NCBI GenBank assembly: GCA_041905525.1
Contig: JAYRKY010000012.1
Span: 1-64,000 of the forward strand
Source: SHVO01 sp041905525
GTDB taxonomy: Bacteria; Pseudomonadota; Alphaproteobacteria; Rhodospirillales; Rhodospirillaceae
Length of the DNA: 64,000 nucleotides
Direction: 5' to 3'
Part shown: piece after piece, positions 44,196-52,593 of the stretch
How positions within the stretch are numbered: the stretch's first letter is position 1
Layout: the number at the start of each line of letters is the position of its first letter
The notes under the pieces: generated by a model
Told to the model about the DNA's origin: nothing
The model's input: the letters and a program-made list of their open reading frames with translations, nothing else
The model's database searches: none
Position numbers and translations under genes: made by a program

Positions 44196-45128
44196 TTAAG
44201 CGAAGAGTTTGAGGGCAACTAAAACCGCAATAGCGAATATTCCAATTAGAACTTTATTTATCTTGTCCAGCTGTGCGGTTTGCTTTTTCCACCGAGAGAT
44301 TATTTCGTCATCTTTAGAGCCCGTAAGATCTTGGTCATTTAGGCTCTTCGGCCCTCCAAAGTTTTCATCGTTCCGATCATTAGAATTTCGAGGGGTCGTT
44401 CCTTTGCAAATAAAGGAAAGATCGAATTCTTTTACCTCGCCCAATTTTGGTATTGCCCGTTCTTTTTCATCGGGAAAACAAACCATTCCATCTGCACTTC
44501 CGGACGGCAAAATTTTTATATCGTTTGCGCTGATTCCCGGATTCCAGTTGGAATAACATCCATCAACGCCGCTGAGATATAGCGACGCCTGATCTATAGA
44601 TTTTGATTTTACGAGTTCGGCAATAGGACGAAAATGATCCCGTTTCAAAACTAAATTTATTTGCAAAAAATCTGGATGGGTTTCGTTTACGAAATCGACT
44701 TCAGAATCATGTTCGAGGCTCCCCCAAACGCTGGCAGCTTCTTCTTCAGCTTCAACTATCCGAATAGTGAATTCAGAGATTGTTCGATCAGTGCCAAAGA
44801 ATGAGTATTGAGTAGCTTTAAAGGCTGACGGACCAGATTTTTCTGGGATTAGTCTCCCATACAAAGATTCTCTTTTTACAGACGACTCCTTCAGCGTTTG
44901 ATGGGGCTCCTGATTTTTCGAAAGTGTTGAATTTTTTTCTCGTCTGAAGCCGAGGCTATATATCAAGTCGGCAACGGAAAAATTCAGACCCCACCTCCAA
45001 GGTATTTGGTCTCCTCCAATTTGCCTTCCGGCATTATCGAATTCGCGCAAACACCATGAATACAGGTTTTTGTGTTCGACTTGGTCGCTGAACCTGACTG
45101 TATTGTCGATTTTGTAGTCGAGCGACAT
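44196..45128 (-). CDS. casposon protein with C-terminal membrane anchor (hypothetical)
   Basis: A 310-aa protein starting MSLDYKIDNTVRF. It is polar and largely acidic, and ends in a single hydrophobic helix (INKVLIGIFAIAVLVALKL), so it is probably tail-anchored. No known domain was recognised. The codon use is AT-rich compared with the host. The start is directly preceded by a run of 14 G on the coding strand, 28 nt behind the polB stop. A frame open further upstream overlaps polB. It could be cargo such as a defence or immunity protein, but this is a guess. Confidence 0.6.
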   Translation of the reverse strand: MSLDYKIDNTVRFSDQVEHKNLYSWCLREFDNAGRQIGGDQIPWRWGLNFSVADLIYSLGFRREKNSTLSKNQEPHQTLKESSVKRESLYGRLIPEKSGPSAFKATQYSFFGTDRTISEFTIRIVEAEEEAASVWGSLEHDSEVDFVNETHPDFLQINLVLKRDHFRPIAELVKSKSIDQASLYLSGVDGCYSNWNPGISANDIKILPSGSADGMVCFPDEKERAIPKLGEVKEFDLSFICKGTTPRNSNDRNDENFGGPKSLNDQDLTGSKDDEIISRWKKQTAQLDKINKVLIGIFAIAVLVALKLFA

Positions 45129-45130
45129 CG

Positions 45131-45144
45131 CCCCCCCCCCCCCC
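45131..45144 (-). repeat. homopolymer of 14 G before a casposon gene
   Basis: Fourteen consecutive G on the coding strand end 2 nt before the ATG at 45128. The tract lies between the polB stop and the start of the membrane-anchored protein, where it would act as ribosome site and could vary in length by slippage. Confidence 0.8.
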
Positions 45145-45156
45145 TGCACTAAAACC

Positions 45157-47877
45157 TCAAACCGTTCTAAAGCCTGTAACTGTATCGCGCCCCAGCGGGT
45201 CCGGCTCCCCGTTACCCCCAACCCTGTTAGCTTCTTTGCCAATTAGGATAACACTGTCGGCGTGAATATGTCTTCGAACCGTCCGCCCGTAGTTACAGAA
45301 ATCACCGTTTTCAAATTTGTCTTCTGTACTCAAATGAAACTGCGCCAACGCTTCGGCGTAGGTTTTTAGTACTGCAGGTCTAATGGGCAGGCCTGTATCG
45401 CGGTCAAAGACCGTCTGCATTGCCTCGATGTGATCTTGGTTAAATGGTGCAACCGGTTTGGGATTGGTCGCCGTGACTGGTCTTCCGCGCTGTGATGGGT
45501 CCACGAATTCTGCATCTGGCATATCCGCGAATGGTCCGGTGCGAGGTGAATAAGACTGCATGAAGCCGAACGGTTTGATCTGATCTGTGTAAGGTTTCCC
45601 CGCGTTCCAAGTCCGGACCCAATTCAAGAGGTGCGGACTTGTTGCCCCGTAGCGGCTCACAGCTGGGAAGTCGAGTGCGGGATGGTAGTCGAGCGGTACG
45701 CGGTTAGGGCGGCCCGCAAGCGCCGCTTCTACGATCTTGAACCAAAGATCGTACTGCCAGCGCTGCACGCCGATTTCCCCCAATGAAACCGCGGGTGCAG
45801 GAATGCCAGTAGGAGCTTCAGTTGCCGTATAAGGCGCTCTTAAATGTCCCAGGCCATGCGCTGAGGCTTTACGGAGGATTGGGGCTCCATTAGCAGCGAT
45901 ATTGAATAAGGCGTAACGCTTCGCTGAAATCGCAAAGGCGTACAGGGGCACCATCGTTCCCGTCTTCACATCGAAGTTTATGTCTTCGAGCTTCAGAATC
46001 GAGCCCGGCTTGCGGTAGGGATTCAACGGTTCGAACCAATCGATGATGGCCTTAACCCGATCCAAAAACTCTTCTTCCTCCATACCGTCCGGCTTGGCGA
46101 TGGCCATGCTGTCCGTATCGCAGAAGGCGTAATCAAGCTCCTGGTTGGCGATCAGTGTTTCGGTGATGGCCAGCATGAGGCGAGCCGCCCCGGTAATTAG
46201 GGTACCAAGCATCGGGTGGAAGAACTTCCCGGGCTCTTCGATAGCCGTCGACTGTACGCGCTTACAATCACCATCAGGGCCAAAGACAACACGCGGCTCC
46301 GGCTTAGGAGCGTCATCCCGATTCACTTCAATGAAAATTCCATACACGGTGGAGTTTGCGACGATCTTGATGGCCTTTTCGATGGGATCGCCCTTGGCTT
46401 TCATGTCGTCGCGAAGATCGATCAAACGAGCGAACAGATCGTCCGTGTAGGGATTGATCACAAGGTCTTCGCGTCCGAATAGATTGATCGGTGTAAGCCC
46501 CTCTTGCGGTGAACCGGGATCAAAACTGATCGCTTGTTCAATGGCCGGGACTTTGCCGGTGAGCAGCTTCGATGCGATGCAATCGGCCAAGGTGAACCAA
46601 ATCGGCTGATCGCTGCTGAGCTTGTTCAGACCGATGGTGTTGATCTTGCCGTCATACCTGGCCCGAACCGGAAAAATATCGGCCTCGGGCCTCACCCGGA
46701 CCAAGGTGGGAAATGACCGCCATGTTTTGGGGCCGTGCAGGTCTTCAAGGGTGATGGTGTCCAATAGAGCCCGGGTTTGCGGGGTTGTGTCTGCCCAGGT
46801 CAGATTGGACCCGATGACAAACCGCCAAAGGCCCATGAGGCTGTTAACGGTCGGGTACATGGATTTGAAATCGGTGTAGCAGACCCGGACCGGGACCCGC
46901 CGCAGCCGCACCTCTGCCCGCCCTCCGTAGTAGGACGACATAATCGTGCCGAAGATCGCGCGTGGGAGTTCCGGCTGGTAGGCCAGTAGCGGCGATATGC
47001 CCATGTGTCGCAGATAGGCTTTGCCAAGGCTGGCCTCGCTCAAGACCTTGCTTGGTTCAATGCCAAGGCCATGACCTGCAAGCTTGAGGACCAGGGCCTG
47101 ATAACATTCCCAGGTAGTTTGCACGTCCGCACGGGCGTAATCGAGATATTGCTCCGTAATCGGCCCGCCGTGCTGGTCCGTGTCAGCTTTCTGGGAGGCC
47201 GTACCCAGAAACCGCGCTAGGCGGCCCAGGGAGAAGCCTTGGCTGATCAGAGCGGCCGCCTGGGTCTTCACGTCCACAAAGCTGCCCCGGTGTGGCTGTA
47301 CGCGGTCCCCCCGCTTTCTCATGCCTCGGGGCGTCTCCTGCTTCCCAGGCACTGCAAAATCGATCAGGGAGGCCTTAGCGCTTAGATGTTTGACCCGAAC
47401 CCCGGGCACCCGCCGGTCGAAGCTGAATTTGAACGTAAAGCCGCCCCGCATGGCTCCCCGGGCGGGGCCATACCCGATGGCGATACGCGACAGGTCAAAG
47501 GGGAGATTAAACCCTATGACTGTGCCCCGATACTCGTAGGCGACCCGGAGAAACACCTCGAAACGGAACCTGCTCACCGTCATTGCTTCCAGACCCCGAG
47601 CCTTTGCGTACTGATCGATAAGGCTCAGGTCTGCGGGAGTAAGTGCCGCAGGGTCGTAGAAAAGGCCCTCACGGACCAGCTCACCCGATTTCCGGACTTG
47701 GAAGAAGCCCAGCTTTAGCCGCTGGGCCGCGTCAGTGGAGGTCTCACAATCAAAGACGAGCGACCAGACTGATGCCTTAAGTTGGTTAATCGTGGCCCCC
47801 TTCGATCCCACCGGATTCTTGCTGGGAGATTCTGTATGGGCTCGTACTGCGATTTCGGTAGGGGATGGAGTAAACAT
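45157..47877 (-). CDS. polB: casposon family B DNA polymerase
   Basis: A 906-aa replicative polymerase. Exonuclease motifs: exo I with D43/E45 (VFDCETS), exo II with N124/D128 (GFNLPFD), exo III Y247xxxD251. Polymerase motifs: the YxGG-type element YYGGR near 317, motif A DFKSMYP (D336), motif B KIVANSTVYG (504-513) and motif C CDTDS (D587, D589). Proofreading and synthesis both look functional. It should copy the element during transposition. Whether it is protein-primed or primer-independent was not decided. The ATG at 47877 lies one base after the HNH stop with a GGGGAG ribosome site, so the two are coupled. Confidence 0.92.
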   Translation of the reverse strand: MFTPSPTEIAVRAHTESPSKNPVGSKGATINQLKASVWSLVFDCETSTDAAQRLKLGFFQVRKSGELVREGLFYDPAALTPADLSLIDQYAKARGLEAMTVSRFRFEVFLRVAYEYRGTVIGFNLPFDLSRIAIGYGPARGAMRGGFTFKFSFDRRVPGVRVKHLSAKASLIDFAVPGKQETPRGMRKRGDRVQPHRGSFVDVKTQAAALISQGFSLGRLARFLGTASQKADTDQHGGPITEQYLDYARADVQTTWECYQALVLKLAGHGLGIEPSKVLSEASLGKAYLRHMGISPLLAYQPELPRAIFGTIMSSYYGGRAEVRLRRVPVRVCYTDFKSMYPTVNSLMGLWRFVIGSNLTWADTTPQTRALLDTITLEDLHGPKTWRSFPTLVRVRPEADIFPVRARYDGKINTIGLNKLSSDQPIWFTLADCIASKLLTGKVPAIEQAISFDPGSPQEGLTPINLFGREDLVINPYTDDLFARLIDLRDDMKAKGDPIEKAIKIVANSTVYGIFIEVNRDDAPKPEPRVVFGPDGDCKRVQSTAIEEPGKFFHPMLGTLITGAARLMLAITETLIANQELDYAFCDTDSMAIAKPDGMEEEEFLDRVKAIIDWFEPLNPYRKPGSILKLEDINFDVKTGTMVPLYAFAISAKRYALFNIAANGAPILRKASAHGLGHLRAPYTATEAPTGIPAPAVSLGEIGVQRWQYDLWFKIVEAALAGRPNRVPLDYHPALDFPAVSRYGATSPHLLNWVRTWNAGKPYTDQIKPFGFMQSYSPRTGPFADMPDAEFVDPSQRGRPVTATNPKPVAPFNQDHIEAMQTVFDRDTGLPIRPAVLKTYAEALAQFHLSTEDKFENGDFCNYGRTVRRHIHADSVILIGKEANRVGGNGEPDPLGRDTVTGFRTV

Positions 47878-47878
47878 G

Positions 47879-48250
47879 TTAAGGCTCCCCGCCGGCTGCA
47901 GTTGGCACCTTTTGGTATTCACCGATCAGCCATGTTCCAAACTCCGCAAGAGTCTTAGCGATCATCACAAGAAGATCGGCCAACCCAAGAACGTAGCGTC
48001 CTATCGCGGCGAGTTTTGCATCCTGGTCTGGAAGGTCATTGGGGTGATCCTTTTGCTTGTCGCTAAGTTTGCGGTGACAGTTGAAGCAAACCAATGCGGT
48101 GTGATCGTGGTGCTTCTGACCAGCAATGTGATGACGCTCGAAGCAATGCGGGTCGCGTTCTCCGCAGCCAACGCAAACTGGATTATCTGTACAGAGCCGT
48201 CGATAGGCCCGTTGTTTTCTCGCTTCGCTGTCCGGATGTGTAATAGGCAT
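47879..48250 (-). CDS. casposon HNH endonuclease
   Basis: A 123-aa protein with a zinc-ribbon HNH core: CVGCG (Cys26, Cys29), ERHHIAG (His40/41) and LVCFNCHRKL (Cys55, Asn57, Cys58, His59). The C-terminal 50 residues are helical. HNH nucleases are a regular component of casposons, with a proposed role in excision or strand nicking. A strong AAGGAG site at the stop of the upstream gene precedes its ATG, and polB begins one base behind it. Confidence 0.9.
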   Translation of the reverse strand: MPITHPDSEARKQRAYRRLCTDNPVCVGCGERDPHCFERHHIAGQKHHDHTALVCFNCHRKLSDKQKDHPNDLPDQDAKLAAIGRYVLGLADLLVMIAKTLAEFGTWLIGEYQKVPTAAGGEP

Positions 48251-48261
48251 GGTTATTCTCC

Positions 48262-48840
48262 TTAATCAGAAATGATTTTGTAGATTTCGTGGAACGCGGG
48301 GTTATCCATGGCCGCATAGCGATGCAGCGCATTGGGATCGGTTTCGAATTCGAAAAAGCGGCCCTTCACATCCGTGAGGCCTTCGCCCTCAAAGGGTAGG
48401 ATCGCGTCAATATCGTTTGAGCGGACGAAGTGCCCGACCGCGCTATTGTATTTTCCGGCCAAGCTGGCCCCGGCAAATCCCGGCACGATCACCGTGCGGG
48501 GCTGTCCATTGTGGATGGTGAGAACGCGGCGAGGCCGGTCATCCGTCATCACCCAACGGGAGCCTTCGCGCTTCGCGATCTTGTTTTCGTAGATGAAACG
48601 TCGCAGACGCTCGACCGAGATACCGGCGACCTTGGCGGAAGCTTTTTGACTTTTCCCGGCCCGGAGCGATTTGACAGCCCGCTCGATCTTCTTGGCTTCA
48701 GAGGTCTTGGGCTTGCGGCTCTTGGCGGCCACTTCCTTGGCCCGCGCGTGACCACGCGATTGAGACCGACTGAGCCCCTTTGCAAGCCCCCGTTTAATAC
48801 GGCGAGCGTACTCCGCTTTGTAATCTCGTTTGCGAGCCAT
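48262..48840 (-). CDS. casposon DNA-binding protein (helix-turn-helix)
   Basis: A 192-aa basic protein. The N-terminus is Arg/Lys-rich (ARKRDYKAEYARRIKRGLAK, then SRSQSRGHARAKE). A helix-turn-helix-like stretch follows (KSQKASAKVAGISVERLRRF), then a separate C-terminal domain ending in the ALHRYAAMDNPAFHEIYK segment. Similar basic HTH proteins occur in mobile elements. It may bind the inverted repeats or regulate the operon. It has a GAAGGA ribosome site and precedes the HNH gene by 11 nt. Confidence 0.7.
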   Translation of the reverse strand: MARKRDYKAEYARRIKRGLAKGLSRSQSRGHARAKEVAAKSRKPKTSEAKKIERAVKSLRAGKSQKASAKVAGISVERLRRFIYENKIAKREGSRWVMTDDRPRRVLTIHNGQPRTVIVPGFAGASLAGKYNSAVGHFVRSNDIDAILPFEGEGLTDVKGRFFEFETDPNALHRYAAMDNPAFHEIYKIISD

Positions 48841-48921
48841 GATTTGTCCTTCGCGTGCTAGGTGGCGCGCGCTAAGGATTCGAATCAGGCTTCATCCCGA
48901 TATAGGGGTTTTGGGATAACT

Positions 48922-49641
48922 TTAGTTTTTAGATGACTGGTAGCGAGCCTTGTCCGCGTTGAAGGCATCACGGATATGATTGCCGATGGCCTTTTCGCTT
49001 AGACCGCTGCCGTCGCCCCGGTCGTCCGGGGTTGCAGAGCGGATATAAGCTTGCACCGCCCTTACGGCTTCAATTTGCGAAGCCTTGAAGTCGATTTGGC
49101 CCGCTTGTTTGCACTCTTCGTAAGCACCTTGAATTAGGCCCTTCTTCGTAGGGCGACCGACCGCCTCCCCGGACATGACAGCGATAAGAGGCGCGTCTTC
49201 TGCCTTCGCAGGATTGTAAATCCGAACCTGTGTGTATTTTGCTGTGGAGGTCTCGAAAACGTCGCGCTCCCAAGGGTCGTAATTGGGCTTCCGTTGGAAT
49301 TGGGTGAATAACTGTACCGGGATTATTTCGACAGCGTCATTCTCGGAGACCGTAGCCGGAATTCCTGCCGCCATTAGACGTCCTACTTCAAGATGATCAA
49401 TTAAGCGCTGACAGAAAATATCCCTATATCGATTCAGCGTACGCTTACGCATGCTTGGCTCTTCGGGAGAAAATTTGAAGGGGTCTCGAGGGTCGTATTC
49501 GCCCTTTTCAGCAGGCCTGCTTAATGTCCGAAAATGTCTTTTATCTTCGGTCTCGCCGGTGTCCGGAAAATTCGAGAATTCTACGATTGCCTTACTTAAA
49601 GGCACCCCTTTTTCCCATATTTTCCGAGGATTTTTGGTCAT
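48922..49641 (-). CDS. casposon conserved-position protein of unknown function
   Basis: A 239-aa hydrophilic protein not recognised. It begins MTKNPRKIWEKGVPLSKA, and the centre contains RKRTLNRYRDIFCQRLIDHL and the C-terminus LSEKAIGNHIRDAFNADKA, which could be a helical DNA- or protein-binding end. It is the first gene of the leftward operon and starts 49 nt from cas1 on the other strand. It could be a replication or transposition accessory protein; no motif proves it. Confidence 0.6.
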   Translation of the reverse strand: MTKNPRKIWEKGVPLSKAIVEFSNFPDTGETEDKRHFRTLSRPAEKGEYDPRDPFKFSPEEPSMRKRTLNRYRDIFCQRLIDHLEVGRLMAAGIPATVSENDAVEIIPVQLFTQFQRKPNYDPWERDVFETSTAKYTQVRIYNPAKAEDAPLIAVMSGEAVGRPTKKGLIQGAYEECKQAGQIDFKASQIEAVRAVQAYIRSATPDDRGDGSGLSEKAIGNHIRDAFNADKARYQSSKN

Positions 49642-49690
49642 TTAACGCTAAAATAATTGATCGCCAATAGGCCGATATTTGGAGGGTTAA

Positions 49691-50791
49691 TTGGATATCA
49701 CGACATTAATCCAGGAACCTCAAGGGACCGCAAACGAATGGGCGGAGCGGTGCCTTTTTTGGCAGCAAAAGGCCGACCAGCGGCCAGCAAAACGCAAAAG
49801 ACGTGAAAAGGAATCTCTCCCGCTAATTCTGGCGGGGCACGGTATTTCAATTTCCGTGCATAGAGGGACACTATTAATTCGGGACGGGAATACCCATTAC
49901 CCAGCGACAAAAAGGGAATTTCGCTATTTCAAAGGCGATTTAACAATTCCGCCCCGAATTGTGCTGGTCGACGGCTCCGGCAATATCAGCCTAGATGCAT
50001 TCGATTGGATGGGTGAACAAAAAATCGATCTTATTCGTCTCAAATGGGATGGCCGGATAATCTCCGCCGCTTGCGCGTCTGGATACTCTGCGGACCCAAG
50101 GAAATTAGCTTGGCAATTAGCGACCCGCGAAACTGCAGCAAAGCGAATTGCATTCGCAGTTGGTTTGATTTCCGAGAAGATAAAACAAACCCTTTTCAAT
50201 ATCGAACATCTATTGCCGCCATCGCACTCGCGCGACAAGGCAATTCAGACGGCTAAAGAGGCTCTAAAAGAGCTTAAAATTCGAAAGCCGAAATCTATAG
50301 GTAAATTGCTCGCAATTGAGGGGGGCGTTGCGGCGGGATATTTCTTTGCGTGGCGAGCACTTTCGATCAATTGGAAATCGACTTCGCGATATCCAATTCC
50401 GGACGAATGGAAAAGGTACTTTTCCCGGTCCTCTCTAAAACATTTAAAAACACCGCATAATTCGTCCGCTACGCATCCCATAAATGCGATGCTCAATTAT
50501 GCGTATGGAATACTTGAAGCGCATATGCGAATTCAGGCAATTGCCGATGGATACGATCCTTCTGTCGGAATTATGCATGATCGAATAAATCCGGAGCGGC
50601 ACTCTCTTGTATTTGATTTTATGGAACCCGTCAGACCAGTCATTGATCGGGGCATCCTAGAAGCAGTGAAAAGCCAACTATTTTCCGGCAGCGATTTTGT
50701 TTTGCAGTCGGATGGCGTATGCCGCTTAAACCCTGAAATGGCGCGGGCGGTGGCCAACCAAGCCGCAGTCGTGGCCCGCGGCGTGTATTGA
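49691..50791 (+). CDS. cas1: Cas1-type integrase (casposase)
   Basis: A 366-aa Cas1. The N-terminal part has an extra basic stretch (RPAKRKRREK, 31-40), then the beta-domain LPLILAGHGISISVHRGTLL, then the helical catalytic domain. Active-site residues are all present: Glu210 (LAIEGGVAAGYFFAW), His296 (SVGIMHD), Asp309 and Glu312 (FDFMEPVRPVID). It starts at TTG, supported by GGAGGG four bases upstream. With no Cas2 or CRISPR array it should act as the casposon's integrase, joining the repeat ends to target DNA. Base composition is distinctly AT-rich. Confidence 0.95.
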   Translation: MDITTLIQEPQGTANEWAERCLFWQQKADQRPAKRKRREKESLPLILAGHGISISVHRGTLLIRDGNTHYPATKREFRYFKGDLTIPPRIVLVDGSGNISLDAFDWMGEQKIDLIRLKWDGRIISAACASGYSADPRKLAWQLATRETAAKRIAFAVGLISEKIKQTLFNIEHLLPPSHSRDKAIQTAKEALKELKIRKPKSIGKLLAIEGGVAAGYFFAWRALSINWKSTSRYPIPDEWKRYFSRSSLKHLKTPHNSSATHPINAMLNYAYGILEAHMRIQAIADGYDPSVGIMHDRINPERHSLVFDFMEPVRPVIDRGILEAVKSQLFSGSDFVLQSDGVCRLNPEMARAVANQAAVVARGVY

Positions 50792-50877
50792 GAGCTATGC
50801 AGATGGCTGGCTTCGCGAGCGTGATAATTAAAGGAATTACGGGCCCTGCAAGGTGTCAGGCTTAACTAAATCGGACC

Positions 50878-51675
50878 ATGGTATCGCTTACGACCCAAAA
50901 GAATTTTCGGAGCGTTCAACATTTGCCGTTCTGCTACATCTGCGGCAGAGATTTTATTGCCACTGATCAAAAAGATCGGGACCACGTTCCACCAGAATGT
51001 ATTTTCCTAAAGGAGGACCGCGAACCGCTTTGGCTTCCAACTCATGTCAGCTGCAACGTTGGCCAAACGACGACCGACGAGAAGATCGGTCAACTGATCG
51101 CACTGAGGTACGGGAAGACGCCGAAAATCAAGAATCGCCGCTTGAAGATAACACTCCTTCCAGACCCAGGAGTTGCCGCTCTCACTAATCTCAACGTGGA
51201 AGCAGCGGTATGGCGGTGGGTCAGCGGGTTTCACGCGGCGCTTTATCGCCAACCCATTATGCTAAAATCTTCTGGCGGAACTATACGTGGGTCGCTGGTA
51301 ACTCCGTTTCCGAAAGCTCCGATGAACACCGCAGCAGTTGCTGTCGAGCCATTGAAACCGCAGCACCTGGCGTTTGTACAAACGATCAAGCTAAATCGCA
51401 TAAGCCGGAATCTTGATCGCATCTCCTGCAATAAAGGAAAGCTAATCTACGAATGTGTTTGGTATCAGTCCGATAACAACGGCCCGTGGATGTGCATATT
51501 TGCCCTCGATGTCTACGACTGGAAGGACTTAGGAGGTCTCAGTGAGGAATTTAAACGAGGATGTGCGGGCTTTTATGTGCTCTTGGATGGCGGACCACCT
51601 GCTGGAGCAACACGCGGTGTCGATCCATCAATTGAGGTTCAAAATCTAGATCGGCTCGATCCATTTGCTCCCTAG
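50878..51675 (+). CDS. HNH-like zinc protein, probable casposon cargo
   Basis: A 265-aa protein with an N-terminal zinc-binding HNH-like site: CYIC (Cys19, Cys22), RDHVPPECIF (Asp35, His36) and THVSCN (His56, Cys59, Asn60). The layout CxxC, DHVPP, HxxCN is seen in small HNH-like nucleases of defence and mobile elements. The remaining 200 residues are unrecognised. It is transcribed with cas1, 86 nt behind it, and overlaps the frame of the following DUF429 gene if that starts at its first TTG. Confidence 0.6.
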   Translation: MVSLTTQKNFRSVQHLPFCYICGRDFIATDQKDRDHVPPECIFLKEDREPLWLPTHVSCNVGQTTTDEKIGQLIALRYGKTPKIKNRRLKITLLPDPGVAALTNLNVEAAVWRWVSGFHAALYRQPIMLKSSGGTIRGSLVTPFPKAPMNTAAVAVEPLKPQHLAFVQTIKLNRISRNLDRISCNKGKLIYECVWYQSDNNGPWMCIFALDVYDWKDLGGLSEEFKRGCAGFYVLLDGGPPAGATRGVDPSIEVQNLDRLDPFAP

Positions 51676-51736
51676 CGACAAGAAAATCGATTTTGGACAA
51701 TCGCTTCTCCAACGAAAACCTCTACACCCGTTGTCA

Positions 51737-52510
51737 ATGAAACAACCTGACAATCAGAGCAGCAACATTTTTGGTACTTTTATCGGCCTCGATTTGGCCT
51801 GGAGGAGCGACCGAAACCCATCCGGAGCGGTAGTCCTGATGGGAAGCCGGGCCGGTGTTGAGGTTAAGGATATCGCGCACGCCCTTACCTCATATGAATC
51901 GGTGCTGAGCTATATCCGGCTTCATGCTAGTGGCCCCACTGTTATTGCGATTGACGCTCCCTTAGTGATTGGTAATACGGGCGGTCAACGCAAATGCGAG
52001 ACCGCTATTGGCAATAGATACGGTGCGCGAGATGCGTCGTGTCACACATCTAACCTGACGCTATATCCCAATGCATCGAGCGTAAGCCTCGCTAGTGAGC
52101 TTCGTACGATGGGCTTCGAGCACGCGCCGAACGCACAGACAGACCGCATCATGCTGGAAGTTTATCCGCATGCTGCTTTGGTGGCTCTCTTCGACCTTCC
52201 AAAAATTATTAAATATAAGAAGGGCACTGTGGCGCAAAAGTGCGCAGGCCTTCGTCAGTTGCAGGCGCGAGTGAGGGAGCTGTCACTCCGCACTCCTCCG
52301 CTAACTAACACGCCGTTGTTGGAAGAGTTTCTGGGCATTGATGTAACCGGCCTCAAGGGCGCAGCTCGAAAAGATTACGAAGATTCGTTAGACGCTCTAG
52401 TTTGTGCCTATGTTGCGTTCTTCTATTGGTATTGGAAAGAGCAGCAAACCGAAACATTCGGCGACGTTATGTGTGGTTACATCGTCAACCCGAAACTAGC
52501 GCAGTTGTGA
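51737..52510 (+). CDS. DUF429-family protein (RNase H-like fold, predicted nuclease)
   Basis: About 257 aa with FIGLDLAWRSDRNPSGAVVL at the start, VIAIDAPLVI, a RKCETAIGNRYGARDASCH segment, EVYPHAALVALF and, near the end, DYEDSLDALVCAYVAFFYW. These are DUF429 marks; the spaced acidic residues (D in GLDLAW, D in AIDAPL, late D) fit an RNase H-like active site. The family is annotated as predicted nuclease without known function. The frame is open 24 codons further upstream from a TTG; I take the ATG at 51737. It ends 25 nt before the right inverted repeat. Confidence 0.7.
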   Translation: MKQPDNQSSNIFGTFIGLDLAWRSDRNPSGAVVLMGSRAGVEVKDIAHALTSYESVLSYIRLHASGPTVIAIDAPLVIGNTGGQRKCETAIGNRYGARDASCHTSNLTLYPNASSVSLASELRTMGFEHAPNAQTDRIMLEVYPHAALVALFDLPKIIKYKKGTVAQKCAGLRQLQARVRELSLRTPPLTNTPLLEEFLGIDVTGLKGAARKDYEDSLDALVCAYVAFFYWYWKEQQTETFGDVMCGYIVNPKLAQL

Positions 52511-52534
52511 GTCTTCGGCTTAGTGCCCAAAGCA

Positions 52535-52593
52535 AACGGCCCCCGTTGTGAGGCGGGGGCCGTATTTATTTCTGGCGGAGATAACTATACCCC
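52535..52593 (-). repeat. right terminal inverted repeat of the casposon
   Basis: 59 bp inverted relative to 43696-43754, with one mismatch. It contains the same 10-bp GC hairpin with a T-rich flank (TATTTATTT to the right), so it can stop transcripts leaving the DUF429 gene and those entering from aqp. Confidence 0.95.

Larger units (their letters stand above)
43696..52593 (+). mobile_element. casposon (8,898 bp) with solo Cas1 integrase and family B DNA polymerase
   Basis: Terminal inverted repeats of 59 bp with one mismatch bound a block that carries cas1, polB, an HNH nuclease and a predicted DNA-binding gene, the diagnostic casposon set. A 15-bp direct duplication flanks it. Six genes run leftwards (polB side) and three rightwards (cas1 side) from a 49-nt divergent promoter gap at 49642-49690. 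The base composition falls well below the neighbouring host genes, especially around cas1. There is no Cas2, Cas4, CRISPR array, tyrosine recombinase or transposase, so Cas1 should be the integrase. All key motifs are intact, so the element may be active. Casposons are best known from archaea; bacterial ones are fewer. Confidence 0.93.

Noticed and set aside
49691..50791. cas1 as part of a CRISPR-Cas adaptation module
   Set aside because: No Cas2, Cas4, effector genes or spaced repeats are visible in the window, and the gene lies inside inverted repeats with polB and HNH.
43696..52593. Pipolin (element with primer-independent PolB)
   Set aside because: There is no tyrosine recombinase or tRNA attachment site; the ends are inverted repeats and a Cas1 is encoded, which fits a casposon instead.
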